Positions 17,604 to 26,276 of a stretch of 64,000 bases of DNA are shown piece after piece; positions within the stretch are counted from its first letter, which is position 1; every line of letters starts with the position of its first letter. Source of the stretch: Terriglobia bacterium (GTDB taxonomy: Bacteria > Acidobacteriota > Terriglobia > Acidiferrales > UBA7541); contig JAIQEW010000006.1 of assembly GCA_020073605.1 (NCBI GenBank), forward strand, positions 78,155-142,154, read 5' to 3'. The notes under the pieces were generated by a model that made no database searches, was not told the origin of the DNA, and worked only from the letters and a program-made list of their open reading frames with translations. Position numbers and translations under genes: made by a program.

Positions 17604-18553
17604 TGGAAATCGTGGCGCTGGCGGGAGGGATCGGCGCCTCGAAGCTCTTGTTGGGCCTCAGTCGCGCCATGGATCCGCGCGAGCTGACTATCATCGTGAA
17701 TACGGGAGACGATATCGTCCTGCACGGCCTCTCGATTTCGCCGGACCTGGATATTGTGACGTACACGCTGGCGGGCGTGGTGAATCCGGAGACAGGGTGG
17801 GGGTTCCGCGACGAGACGTTTGGCGCACTCGATCAGCTCGGCGTTTACGGCCGGCCCGATTGGTTCCATCTCGGCGATCGCGACCTGGCGACGCACATTC
17901 ATCGCACGGCCATGCTCCGCGAAGGCGCGCGCCTCTCGCAGGCGTCCGAATCGATCCGGCAAGCGCTTGGCGTCCAATCGAGAATTCTCCCGATGAGCGA
18001 CCAACCCGTTCCGACCACGATTGAAACGGACCAGGGGCGTTTCCACTTTCAGGAATACTTGGTTCAGAGGCGGGCCGAGCCGGTGGTGCGAGGGATTTCG
18101 TTTGACGGAATCGAGCAGGCTCGTCCGGCGCCGGGCGTCCTCGATACGCTGGCACACGCCGCGGGAATCATCATCTGCCCGAGCAATCCGCTGATCAGCA
18201 TTGGGCCCATCCTCGCGGTTCCGGGCGTGCGGGAGGCTTTGCGTGCGCGCCGCGCTCACGTTGTCGCAGTCTGCCCGATCGTGGGAGGCAAGTCCTTGAA
18301 GGGGCCGTCCGACCGGATGCTCGCCCAACTGGGATTCGAGGTCTCGGCCTACGGAGTGGCGCGCATGTATCAAGACATCTGCGCAACGTTTGTGATCGAT
18401 CCCGTCGACAGCGCGCAAGGTCCGGCAATCGAATCACTGGGCATGGAGGCCCTTATCTACCCGACGGTCATGCGCAACGTCGAAGATAAGGAGTCCCTCG
18501 CGCGGAGAATCGTGCAGTTCGCCGCACAGCAGAAAGCAGGGGCGACCGCATGA
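17603..18553 (+). CDS. cofD: LPPG:FO 2-phospho-L-lactate transferase CofD
   Basis: The 316-residue product opens with MEIVALAGGIGASKLLLGLS and VNTGDDIVLHGLSISPDLD, the CofD/FbiA signature that binds the nucleotide and metal, and later has PSNPLISIGPILAVPG. It transfers the phospho-lactyl (or phosphoenolpyruvyl) group to FO, making F420-0 or its dehydro form. The start is fixed by the one-base overlap with the cofH stop (TAATG). Stop and cofC start overlap as ATGA. An in-frame opening upstream lies inside cofH and is not coding. Confidence 0.95.
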   Translation: MEIVALAGGIGASKLLLGLSRAMDPRELTIIVNTGDDIVLHGLSISPDLDIVTYTLAGVVNPETGWGFRDETFGALDQLGVYGRPDWFHLGDRDLATHIHRTAMLREGARLSQASESIRQALGVQSRILPMSDQPVPTTIETDQGRFHFQEYLVQRRAEPVVRGISFDGIEQARPAPGVLDTLAHAAGIIICPSNPLISIGPILAVPGVREALRARRAHVVAVCPIVGGKSLKGPSDRMLAQLGFEVSAYGVARMYQDICATFVIDPVDSAQGPAIESLGMEALIYPTVMRNVEDKESLARRIVQFAAQQKAGATA

Positions 18554-19191
18554 AGGCGATCCTGATTCCCGTAAAGGAATTTCCCGAGGCCAAGAAACGC
18601 CTGGCTCCGCATTTTCCTCCCGCCGACCGCGCGGCCCTGGCGGAGGCGATGTGTGAGGATTTTTTCACCGTCGTGGCTGCGACCCGCTGTGCGGACCGCG
18701 TGTTTGTAATCAGCAAAGAGCCCGGGGCTCTCTCGCGGGCGCGAAAACTTGGCTGGGAAACAATTGTCGAATCTCACCAGACCTCGGAAAGCGACTCCGT
18801 AGACGCCGGATCACGCTACTGCGCCGAGCAGGGCGTTCACGCTCTCCTCCGGCTGCCCGTCGATCTGCCGCTGGTCGAACCGTCTGACATCGAGGCGGTC
18901 TTTGAGAAATTGGAAGCCGCGCCGTCCGTCGTTCTGGTTCCTTCGAGCGATGGCACGGGCACCAACGCGCTCCTGCGATCGCCTGCCGTTCTCTTTCCGT
19001 CCCGCTTCGGGCCTAATAGTTTTCCACGTCATCTGGCCGAGGCGGAGGGATGCGGCGCGCGCACACGAGTCTTTCGGAACCCTCGTCTAGAGCTTGACAT
19101 TGATGAGCTGGATGATCTGCGGAGGCTTTCGAATCGGCTGCGGCCCGGCTCCGCCACAGCGCGATGGCTCATGGAGCGTGACATCAGCTGA
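18550..19191 (+). CDS. cofC: 2-phospho-L-lactate / phosphoenolpyruvate guanylyltransferase CofC (FbiD-like)
   Basis: The 213-residue nucleotidyltransferase starts MKAILIPVKEFPEAKKRLAP (nucleotide-binding start with the Lys-rich element), and has LRLPVDLPLVEP (metal-binding Asp) and PSSDGTGTNALLRSP as in CofC. It activates 2-phospholactate, or phosphoenolpyruvate in most bacteria, with GTP for CofD. Which acceptor is used cannot be decided by eye. It is the last gene of the rightward run and converges on the catabolic operon 39 bases away. Confidence 0.93.
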   Translation: MKAILIPVKEFPEAKKRLAPHFPPADRAALAEAMCEDFFTVVAATRCADRVFVISKEPGALSRARKLGWETIVESHQTSESDSVDAGSRYCAEQGVHALLRLPVDLPLVEPSDIEAVFEKLEAAPSVVLVPSSDGTGTNALLRSPAVLFPSRFGPNSFPRHLAEAEGCGARTRVFRNPRLELDIDELDDLRRLSNRLRPGSATARWLMERDIS

Positions 19192-19230
19192 ACCGCGCCG
19201 CGGGCCAATGCTGCCGACGGTGACGGGCAA

Positions 19231-20436
19231 TCAGATGACTTGATCGCGCCGGAAAGCTTCGATTTCAGCGGCCGTGTAGCCGAGCTCCTGAAGAATCGGC
19301 TCGTTGTCCTGCCCCAGGGCGGGAATCGGATCGAAGCGCACGGGGCTTTCGGAGAGGCGCAGCGGGCTTCCCATGACGGGCACGCGCCCCACCGGAGAGT
19401 CCATCTCACGAATCATTTTGCGCGCGATGACCTGAGGGTGCGCCAGCACCTCGCCGATGCCGTTCAGCCTGCCGTGCGGCAATTCGGCGTCGCGGAGGCG
19501 GCGCGTCCATTCCTCGTGCGACTGCTCGAGAAACATCTTCTCGACCATCTCTTCCAGGACCACGCGATTCTTGCGGCGGTCCGGAGCGGTCTTGAATCGA
19601 GCGTCTTCGAGCAGCTCGGGGCGCCGCGCGACTTTCCGGCAAAATACTTCCCAATCCTGCGGCGTGGCCACCGCGAGGCTGACGTACACACCATCCCCGG
19701 CCATGTAGGGGCCATAGGGAACGATGTAGTGGTGGCGCATGCCGACGCGCTCGGGCTCCTCGCCGCGGTGCCAGTAGTGATGCGGAAAATATCCGAGCCA
19801 GGCAAGCGCGGATTCGAACATCGAGATGTCAATCACCTGCCCTCGTCCGGTTCGCTCCCGTTGATATAGAGCCAGGAGAATTCCGATGGCCGCGTACATG
19901 GACGAGGAGAGGTCCGTGATCGGCACGCCGACTTTGGCGGGCTTATCCGGATAGCCGGTGGTGGCGATAATTCCGGCCTCGCCCTGAATAAGCAGATCGT
20001 AGGCTTTCACGTCGCGGTACGGGCCATCCTGACCGTAGCCGGAAAGGGAGCAGTAAATGAGCCGCGGATTGCGGGCGCAGAGCTCCGCCGCTCCCAGACC
20101 GAGGCGATCGGCGACTCCCGGCGCGAAATTTTCGAGGAGCACGTCCACGCGTCCGGCGAGGCGCCGCACCGCTTCAAGGCCCGCCGGCTTCTTCACGTCC
20201 ACGGCGAAGCTGCGCTTGTTGCCGTTGAGCCAAACGTAACCGGAGGATAGTCCGTGTACGACGGAGTCCCACGCGCGAATCAGGTCGCCCGTTCCCGGCT
20301 TTTCAACCTTGATGACTTCGGCGCCCATGTCCGCGAGGATGCGCGTGCAGTGCGGCCCGGAGACGGACGCCTCGAGCGCAATGACGCGAACGCCGTCGAG
20401 GGCCAGAGGCGCCTTCTTCGGCTGGGCTTCCGCCAT
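19231..20436 (-). CDS. Family III CoA-transferase (CaiB/BaiF)
   Basis: The 401-residue product begins with the family start LDGVRVIALEASVSGPHCTRILADMGAEVIKVEKPGTGD, then NKRSFAVDVKKPAG and LIYCSLSGYGQDGP followed by AYDLLIQGEAG, which carries the catalytic Asp. These enzymes move CoA between an acyl-CoA and a carboxylate in the cytosol. The start overlaps the MaoC stop (TGATG). Together with MaoC and the CitE-like lyase next door it resembles modules for mesaconate/itaconate-type C5 acids; the exact acid is unknown. Confidence 0.92.
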   Translation of the reverse strand: MAEAQPKKAPLALDGVRVIALEASVSGPHCTRILADMGAEVIKVEKPGTGDLIRAWDSVVHGLSSGYVWLNGNKRSFAVDVKKPAGLEAVRRLAGRVDVLLENFAPGVADRLGLGAAELCARNPRLIYCSLSGYGQDGPYRDVKAYDLLIQGEAGIIATTGYPDKPAKVGVPITDLSSSMYAAIGILLALYQRERTGRGQVIDISMFESALAWLGYFPHHYWHRGEEPERVGMRHHYIVPYGPYMAGDGVYVSLAVATPQDWEVFCRKVARRPELLEDARFKTAPDRRKNRVVLEEMVEKMFLEQSHEEWTRRLRDAELPHGRLNGIGEVLAHPQVIARKMIREMDSPVGRVPVMGSPLRLSESPVRFDPIPALGQDNEPILQELGYTAAEIEAFRRDQVI

Positions 20437-20936
20437 CAGCCTTTCACCTCGGGGAAGAGATTCTGTTTCGGTGCGAACGCGCGCTTATACACCATGACGC
20501 TGCGGGCGTAGTCGATGACGACCTTGCCTTCCTGCTGGATGCCGCGCGTGCGGACCTTGATGATGCCCCACTGCGGCTTCGACTTCGATTCGCGCTTTTC
20601 CAGCACTTCGGATTGGGAGTAGAGCGTGTCTCCCGCGAACAGCGGGTTGGGCAGCTTGATTTCATCCCAGCCGAGCGCAAAGCCGTTTTCGCTGACGTCC
20701 GCCACGCCCATTCCGGCCACGATGGCCAGCGTGAGCGCGCTATTGATCAGGCATTTGCCGAATTCGGTGCGCTTGCCGTATTCATTATTGAAGTGGATCT
20801 GGTTCGTGTTGTTGGTCAGCAGCGTGAACCAAATGTTGTCGTTTTCCGTCACCGTCCGCCCAAGGCGGCAGCGGTAAATGTCTCCCACTTCGAAATCTTC
20901 AAAGAAGCGGCCTTCCCAACCCGGCTTGATCGCCAT
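20436..20936 (-). CDS. MaoC-like hydratase
   Basis: A single hot-dog domain of 166 residues: WEGRFFEDFEVGDIYRCRLGRTV, then TNNTNQIHFNNEYGKRTEFGKCLINSAL, which holds the Asn/His-type hydratase pair in the place of the usual D-x4-H motif, and LPNPLFAGDTLYSQSEV. It likely hydrates an unsaturated CoA ester. The ATG at 20936 has GGAGG 7 bases ahead and is chosen over one at 20987. It is coupled by TGATG to the CoA-transferase gene. The exact catalytic residues should be compared with mesaconyl-C4-CoA hydratase. Confidence 0.85.
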   Translation of the reverse strand: MAIKPGWEGRFFEDFEVGDIYRCRLGRTVTENDNIWFTLLTNNTNQIHFNNEYGKRTEFGKCLINSALTLAIVAGMGVADVSENGFALGWDEIKLPNPLFAGDTLYSQSEVLEKRESKSKPQWGIIKVRTRGIQQEGKVVIDYARSVMVYKRAFAPKQNLFPEVKG

Positions 20937-21066
20937 TTCGAATCCTCCATGATGGATTGATGGAATGAGATCCCACAGAAACGACATGCCCGCGCGCCGC
21001 GAATTCCTGCGGCCGCGTCCTGCCGTTCAATTCAGCCTCTCCGCAAGCAGAAAGTGTTCGGTGGAA

Positions 21067-21978
21067 TCACTTACCCAGCGATTCCGCCAGCTCGAGAGTT
21101 CGCCGGGCCCGGTCCACAATCGGAAGATCGAGGAGCTGCCCGCCGAAAGCCACGGCGCCCTCGCCGCGGGCTCTTGCTTCGTCAAAGGCCTTCAGCACGC
21201 GCTGCGCGTAGTCGATATCGTCCGCCGTAGGCGAGAATGCCCCGTTCACGATTTCAATCTGCGCGGGATGAATGAGTGACATCCCTGAGAATCCAATGCG
21301 GCGAGACTGGAGTGAAAATACCTTCAGCCCTTCGATATCCTGCAGGTCAGGCCACACGCCGTCCACGGCTTGGACGTGCGCGTACGCGGCGGCGGTCACA
21401 AGCGAGGAACGCGCATAGATGAGGTCACGAGCTTCGCCTTCGCGGCGCAGAGGGAGGCCCAGCTCTCTCGCGAAGTCCTCCGCCCCAAAGAGCAATCCGA
21501 TCACCCGCGGCGAAGCGCCGGCGATTGCGCAGGCGTTGTACAATCCTTTTGGACTTTCCAGAGCGCACAGCAGCCGCACGCTTCCCTTCTCCAGCCCTAC
21601 TTCCGGTTCACGGCGATCGAGAAGTTGAGCGACGCTTTGGATCTGCTCAGGAGTCTCGACCTTCGGCACGACGAGGCCTTCGAGCCCCTTGCGCACTACG
21701 GCGGCAAGATCGTCGCGGCTGCGCTCGTGCCCGACGGCATTGATGCGCACGTAGCGCGCCGGGGTGCGCAGTTGCGGCTCTGCCTTCAGCTTCGCCGCCA
21801 CCTGGTCGAGGCAAGCGGCGATCTGCTGGCGGGCGCTGTCCTTCTCCGCGGGAGCCACGCCATCTTCGATATCCATCATGATGGCGTCCACGGCGACGCC
21901 CAGTGATTTCTCGATCATGCGCTGGCGATTTCCGGGGACGAACATCCAGGAGCGAAACAGCTCATTTTTCCGGGCCAT
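21067..21978 (-). CDS. HpcH/HpaI-family (CitE-like) acyl-CoA lyase
   Basis: The 303-residue product starts RSWMFVPGNRQRMIEKSLGVAVDAIMMDIEDGVAP, the CitE-like aldolase start with the metal-binding Asp/Glu region, and has RINAVGHERSRDDL, VPKVETPEQI, LLCALESPKGLYN and LLFGAEDFARELG in order. These enzymes cleave malyl-CoA, citramalyl-CoA or beta-methylmalyl-CoA with Mg. It lies in the middle of the CoA-ester operon, 88 bases after the acyl-CoA dehydrogenase gene and 130 bases ahead of MaoC. Confidence 0.9.
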   Translation of the reverse strand: MARKNELFRSWMFVPGNRQRMIEKSLGVAVDAIMMDIEDGVAPAEKDSARQQIAACLDQVAAKLKAEPQLRTPARYVRINAVGHERSRDDLAAVVRKGLEGLVVPKVETPEQIQSVAQLLDRREPEVGLEKGSVRLLCALESPKGLYNACAIAGASPRVIGLLFGAEDFARELGLPLRREGEARDLIYARSSLVTAAAYAHVQAVDGVWPDLQDIEGLKVFSLQSRRIGFSGMSLIHPAQIEIVNGAFSPTADDIDYAQRVLKAFDEARARGEGAVAFGGQLLDLPIVDRARRTLELAESLGK

Positions 21979-22071
21979 GGTTTTGCAACACCCCTCTCTG
22001 TTTATGATTTCTGAATCGATCGCCGGCAGGTTCGCGCCCGCCGGACTACTGCTTCTTGCCTTCCCGTTCGT

Positions 22072-23229
22072 CTAATACGACTTCGGCATCTTGAGCACGT
22101 TCTGGCCAACGAACGCCAGGATCAAGTTGTTATTCACCGGCGCAATGCTGAGCAAGCGAGTCTCGCGGAATTTGCGCTCCACGTCGTAATCGCGTGCGAA
22201 GGCGTAGCCGCCGTAGGTGTTCATGCAGGCATTCGCGGCTTCCCACGAAGCCTCGGTCGCCAGCAGCTTGGCCATGTTGGCCTCGGCTCCGCACTTTTCA
22301 TTGCGGTCGAATTTCGAGGCCGCATCGAAACGCATCAGATTGGCCGCCTCCACGTGCGCGTACGACAAGGCGATCGGGAACTGCACGGCCTGATTCGTGG
22401 CGATGGGCTTGCCGAAGACGACGCGCTCGCTCCCATATTTCGAGGCACGCTCAATGAACCAGTGGCCATCGCCGATGGCTTCCGAGGCAACCAGGATGCG
22501 CTCGGCGTTCCAACCGTCAATGATGTAGCGGAATCCTTTCCCTTCCTCGCCGATGAGGCTCGAGGCCGGGATCTCCACATCCTCGAGAAAGATGGTATTC
22601 GTGTGATGATTCACCATCATGTCGAGAGGGCTGATTTGCATCTTCCCTTTGACGTTCCGCATGTCCACGATGAACACGGAAATCCCCTGCGTTTTATCCT
22701 GCACGTCGGCGTACGGCGTGGTGCGAGCCAACAGCAGCATCAAGTCCGATTGTTTCGCGCGGGAGATGAAGATTTTCTGCCCGTTGACGATGTAACGATC
22801 CCCCGTGCGAACGGCGCGGGTCTCGATGCGCGTGGTTTCCGATCCGGCATTCGGCTCGGTGACGGCAAACGCCTGCAGACGCAGCTCTCCCCGCGCGATC
22901 GCGGGGAGATAGCGCTGTTTCTGCTCCTCGCTCCCATGACGAAGCAAGGTCCCCATCGTGTACATCTGGGCATGGCAGGCGCCGGAGTTGCCTCCTGAAC
23001 GGTTGATCTCTTCCAGGATGACCCCGGCTTCCGCGATCCCGAGTCCCGCGCCGCCGTATTGCTCTGGAATCAGGGCGGCCAGATACCCGCTGGCGGTCAG
23101 TGCGGTGACGAAGTCTTGCGGATACGCTTCCTTCTTGTCGACGTCACGCCAATACGTGTCCGGAAAATCCTTGCAGATCGCGCCCACATTTTCCCGGATT
23201 GCACGCAGCTCTTCCGCCGTCGTTCCCAT
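22072..23229 (-). CDS. Acyl-CoA dehydrogenase
   Basis: The 385-residue flavoprotein has the family landmarks QYGGAGLGIAEAGVILEE, LQAFAVTEPNAGSETTRIET (FAD-binding), FISRAKQSDLMLLLART, VFGKPIATNQAVQFPIA and YGGYAFARDYDVERKFRETR. In the last stretch the usual catalytic Glu region is conserved in position. It oxidises an acyl-CoA to the enoyl-CoA and passes electrons to ETF, and from there probably to the ETF:quinone oxidoreductase encoded at 56112. The ATG at 23229 has GGAGG 7 bases ahead; the form from 23274 would add 15 unconserved residues. Confidence 0.92.
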   Translation of the reverse strand: MGTTAEELRAIRENVGAICKDFPDTYWRDVDKKEAYPQDFVTALTASGYLAALIPEQYGGAGLGIAEAGVILEEINRSGGNSGACHAQMYTMGTLLRHGSEEQKQRYLPAIARGELRLQAFAVTEPNAGSETTRIETRAVRTGDRYIVNGQKIFISRAKQSDLMLLLARTTPYADVQDKTQGISVFIVDMRNVKGKMQISPLDMMVNHHTNTIFLEDVEIPASSLIGEEGKGFRYIIDGWNAERILVASEAIGDGHWFIERASKYGSERVVFGKPIATNQAVQFPIALSYAHVEAANLMRFDAASKFDRNEKCGAEANMAKLLATEASWEAANACMNTYGGYAFARDYDVERKFRETRLLSIAPVNNNLILAFVGQNVLKMPKSY

Positions 23230-23266
23230 GTCATGTCCTCCGTACTCGCGAAGCCCTATTCCGGGC

Positions 23267-23476
23267 TCAGTCAAGCCACATCAGTTTGGCCGGATTGTCC
23301 TGGAGCATCACCTTAACCTCATGCTCCTTGATACCGAACGCCAGCAACGCACGGATGAAGACCCTCATTCCGTCGATGCTGTCCATGTGCAATACCTGGC
23401 CGAAGTCGCTGCCGATGATGCATCGCTCCGGCCCGATGGCCTTGATGGTGTTGATCGTCTCCTTGGAATGATTGGT
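23267..23476 (-). pseudogene. C-terminal remnant of an amidohydrolase (DUF6282-like)
   Basis: Sixty-nine sense codons follow the LLM oxidoreductase stop codon directly and in the same frame, then end at TGA. They read like the end of a metal-dependent hydrolase: KAIGPERCIIGSDFGQVL, MRVFIRALLAFGIKEHEV, MLQDNPAKLMWLD. The SDxG metal-binding Asp and the NPAKLMWL ending are typical. There is no start codon, ribosome site or N-terminal two thirds, so it is a decayed or deletion-truncated gene. Its home operon probably once encoded the whole enzyme between the LLM and acyl-CoA dehydrogenase genes. Confidence 0.75.
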
Positions 23477-24481
23477 CTACTTGTTTTTTCCCCAAGCTTC
23501 TACGAATCGGCGGGCGTCCTCGATCACCGGCTCAGTCACAGGGACGTACGGAACGATCAATCGGTTGACTCCCGCTTCCACAAAAGGTTGCAGCCGATCC
23601 TTGATCTCTTGAATGGAAGTTGCCGGGATGACAGGCAACTTGTCCATATAGGCATCCGTGATCTTGAGACTGGCCGCTTTGAATCCTCCCGCCTTGAAGG
23701 CTTCCTGGACCTCGTTCACTTCGGCTTCGAATCCGGAGGCCCTGAGCATGTCCTTGTAATGGTCGGCAATGTTGTAGAAAGTCAGCACCTGCCGCAGGCG
23801 CGACCGGGCAATGGTCCGATCCGGGTGCAGCGAGACCCGAACCTTCGCAATGATTTCAATCTTGCTTGGGTCGCGGCCCGCCTCGACAGCACCGGCGCGG
23901 ACGCGGGAGGCGATTTCACGAATCGTGGCCGGCGTGGCCATATTGATGAAAACCCCGTCGGAGATTCTTCCGACCAACTTCGTCATCTGAGGACCCAATC
24001 CCGCGAGGTAAATCGGAAACGATGGGTGATCCGGCTTCCAAGAAAGCTGAAAACGCTGCCCGGTCGAGTAGATCTCTCCCTGATATTCCACGCGTTCGCC
24101 CGCGGCGGTCTTGCGAACGATCTCGATATATTCCTTGGCGCGGCGCAGGGGGCGATCGAAAGTGCCTCCGTGCCACGCGGCGATCGTTTTGTTGGCCACT
24201 CCCAGGCCCAGGAGGAGCCTCCCGCCGGAGAGGTCCTGCAAGGTGGCGGATTGGATTCCCAGTGTAACGGCGCTTCGACCGTAGATGTGATAGATGGCAG
24301 TCCCGAGCTTGAGTGTGCGAGTGCGCGCGGCAATACCCGAGAGCAGGACCAGCGGGTCCGTGCTGTTCGATTCCCCTTTCCAGAACGCACCAAAACCAGC
24401 CTGTTCAATCTGCGGGGACAATTCGACGATTCCGGCCACCGGGTAATGTGCGGCGGAGTTCAGCTCGATGTCATAAATCAC
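23477..24481 (-). CDS. LLM-class flavin/F420-dependent oxidoreductase
   Basis: The 334-residue product has the luciferase-like barrel: FWKGESNSTDPLVLLSGIAARTRTLKLGTAI, SGGRLLLGLGVANKTIAAWHGG, FPIYLAGLGPQMTKLVGRISDG. The overall pattern resembles F420-dependent reductases of the methylene-tetrahydromethanopterin reductase group rather than FMN luciferases. Given that F420 biosynthesis genes flank this operon, F420 is the likely cofactor, which is inference. I prefer the GTG at 24481 with GAGG about 9 bases ahead; a TTG at 24505 is the alternative. The stop codon is followed in frame by a hydrolase remnant. Confidence 0.85.
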   Translation of the reverse strand: MIYDIELNSAAHYPVAGIVELSPQIEQAGFGAFWKGESNSTDPLVLLSGIAARTRTLKLGTAIYHIYGRSAVTLGIQSATLQDLSGGRLLLGLGVANKTIAAWHGGTFDRPLRRAKEYIEIVRKTAAGERVEYQGEIYSTGQRFQLSWKPDHPSFPIYLAGLGPQMTKLVGRISDGVFINMATPATIREIASRVRAGAVEAGRDPSKIEIIAKVRVSLHPDRTIARSRLRQVLTFYNIADHYKDMLRASGFEAEVNEVQEAFKAGGFKAASLKITDAYMDKLPVIPATSIQEIKDRLQPFVEAGVNRLIVPYVPVTEPVIEDARRFVEAWGKNK

Positions 24482-24530
24482 TGTCTTTCCTCGCTTTCCG
24501 TACAACGGCAGTTCGATAGGTTCCGCTCGC

Positions 24531-25328
24531 TTACTTCAAATGCACGCCTGTCGGATCGATTTCCTCTCGCAACAAGCGCAATTCTTCGGCCGTGGGGAGC
24601 GGCGTCGTGGCAATTTCGTTCGGGATGTGCAGCGGGAATCCCGTGTTTGCTTTCAGCTCCTCCAATCCAACTCCCGGATGCAAGGAGAGCACCGACATTG
24701 CATGTGTCGCCGCGTCAAATCCGAGAACAGCCATGTCAGTAATCACGCGGCTGGGCCCGCCTCCGCGCAAATGCAATTCTTGACGGCTGCGTCCGCCGAC
24801 GAAGCCGGGACTTGTGAGGTATGCCACGGCGAGGGGAAGCTTTCTTTTCTCATGGCGCATGATCACAATCACGCGTTTGGCCAGCGAGGCGACATCATTC
24901 CCTCCGGCGCTGCCATTCACATACCGGACCTTCCCGGAGTCATCTTTCACAAGCGTCGTATTGATGTTGCCGTACCGGTCCAGTTCCAAAGCTCCCAGAA
25001 ACCCTACGTCGACCACACCTCGGTGCAAATTCATGCCCATCACATCGAGGAAGCCGCTCAAGCACGTGGCTCCGTAAAACGATCGGGAATCGGGCAACCC
25101 CACCGGTGTGTCCTTCGGGCGCGGGTTCATCACTCCCGTCTCAAGAAGAGTCGCGAGACTCGGCGCGTGCGTGCGCTTGGCGAGCACACTGGCAACTTCG
25201 GGCAATCCAAGGCCTACGACGACCACTTCACCGTCATGAAGTTCTCTGGCTCCGGCGGCCGCCATGATTTCGGTGGCGCGGATATCGGACTGTGCATGTC
25301 TGCCTTTCGTTCCTTCGGTAACCGGCAT
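24531..25328 (-). CDS. CoA-transferase subunit B (IpdB/GctB type)
   Basis: The 265-residue product matches the beta subunit of two-subunit family I CoA-transferases: GEVVVVGLGLPEVASVLAK, LLETGVMNPRP, GFLGALELDRYGNINTTLV, VNGSAGGNDVASLAKRVIVIM, and SVLSLHPGVGLEELKANTGF. The Glu usually found in the active-site SENG motif is not obvious, as in the IpdAB hydrolase-like group that opens the last ring in steroid breakdown. The pair may therefore act as a CoA-ester hydrolase or ring-cleaving enzyme rather than a transferase. It lies 42 bases after the subunit A gene. Confidence 0.85.
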   Translation of the reverse strand: MPVTEGTKGRHAQSDIRATEIMAAAGARELHDGEVVVVGLGLPEVASVLAKRTHAPSLATLLETGVMNPRPKDTPVGLPDSRSFYGATCLSGFLDVMGMNLHRGVVDVGFLGALELDRYGNINTTLVKDDSGKVRYVNGSAGGNDVASLAKRVIVIMRHEKRKLPLAVAYLTSPGFVGGRSRQELHLRGGGPSRVITDMAVLGFDAATHAMSVLSLHPGVGLEELKANTGFPLHIPNEIATTPLPTAEELRLLREEIDPTGVHLK

Positions 25329-25370
25329 CGAACGAATCCGTCCTTTCTACGCTGCGCTCTACGTTCCCGG

Positions 25371-26276
25371 TCAGTAACCTGAGATCGGATCGGCTCTCAA
25401 TTCTTCAATTCGCGGCAGCCCGCCAAGCTTCTCCAGGTATTCCCAATGGTCGCGGCAACTAAAGACGAAGTTCTCCAAATACTTCTTGAAGCGTTCCGGC
25501 TCTTTGGCGTGTTCTACATAGAGCCGCAAATGATCGGCATCGTAATCGTAACAACCATGAACACAGGTCGGCAGCGCACCATACGGCTGATGAATGACCG
25601 CCTCTACTCGGTGTCCGGGTATGATTGTCCGCTCAGGCGACCGCTGGATAAACTCGGTGGGAACAATCTGCTCCGTCACTACAATCAACCGGCGCGCCGC
25701 CTTCGCTTGCTCCTCGTTCGCCCAGCGAGCTCCGTTGATCTGACAATTTCCGTCGCGGTCCGCAATCTGCACATGAACGAAGGACACGTCCGGCGTAAGC
25801 GCCCTCAACAAGACGTACTCTTCCCCGGTGAAGGGACACGTTGACCGCTTCACATCTGAGGCGCCCGGCCCCGCCTCTAATCGCTCCAAGATCTCGGAAG
25901 CAAACAATACTTTGATGGGCATGTAAGAGAGGCCCAGCGCTCCTGCCAAATAGCGAAAGCAGATGGAAAGGCTGGTGTAATCTTCGTAGCGCAGCGACTT
26001 TGTTTCGCGCGCGCGATTCACACAGTGGGCGGGGCCAAATCGATCCAGCGACCCACCACCCATGATCAGGTGCCCAACGAGACCAGCCCCCACTAGCAAG
26101 TCGGTTTCGAGTCCAACCACTCCTTGGGAGAGCGTCAGATCCCCCTTTTGTTGGCGGATCAATTCGTGGACAACCGCGATTAAGTTTCGGGCAATCGCGA
26201 AGCCCCCCAAAGCGATGTGGGTGCCGGAGGGGATGCTCTGAACCACTTCTGCAGCCGATTTGAGTTTATTAGCCAT
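25371..26276 (-). CDS. CoA-transferase subunit A (IpdA type)
   Basis: The 301-residue alpha subunit opens with KSAAEVVQSIPSGTHIALGGFAIARN (the glycine-rich CoA-binding loop), then GVVGLETDLLVGAG, PFTGEEYVLLRALTPDVSFVHVQIADRDGN and ARRLIVVTEQIVPTEF. It pairs with the following gene. The ATG at 26276 is chosen because the conserved fold starts right there; the form from 26324 would add 16 unconserved residues that run into the regulatory region. It is the first gene of the seven-gene leftward operon, divergent from the IclR regulator. Confidence 0.87.
   Translation of the reverse strand: MANKLKSAAEVVQSIPSGTHIALGGFAIARNLIAVVHELIRQQKGDLTLSQGVVGLETDLLVGAGLVGHLIMGGGSLDRFGPAHCVNRARETKSLRYEDYTSLSICFRYLAGALGLSYMPIKVLFASEILERLEAGPGASDVKRSTCPFTGEEYVLLRALTPDVSFVHVQIADRDGNCQINGARWANEEQAKAARRLIVVTEQIVPTEFIQRSPERTIIPGHRVEAVIHQPYGALPTCVHGCYDYDADHLRLYVEHAKEPERFKKYLENFVFSCRDHWEYLEKLGGLPRIEELRADPISGY

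Noticed and set aside
23477..24505. TTG at 24505 as the start of the LLM oxidoreductase
   Set aside because: The eight extra residues are unconserved, and a GTG at 24481 has a GAGG upstream; a TTG start is less likely but not excluded.
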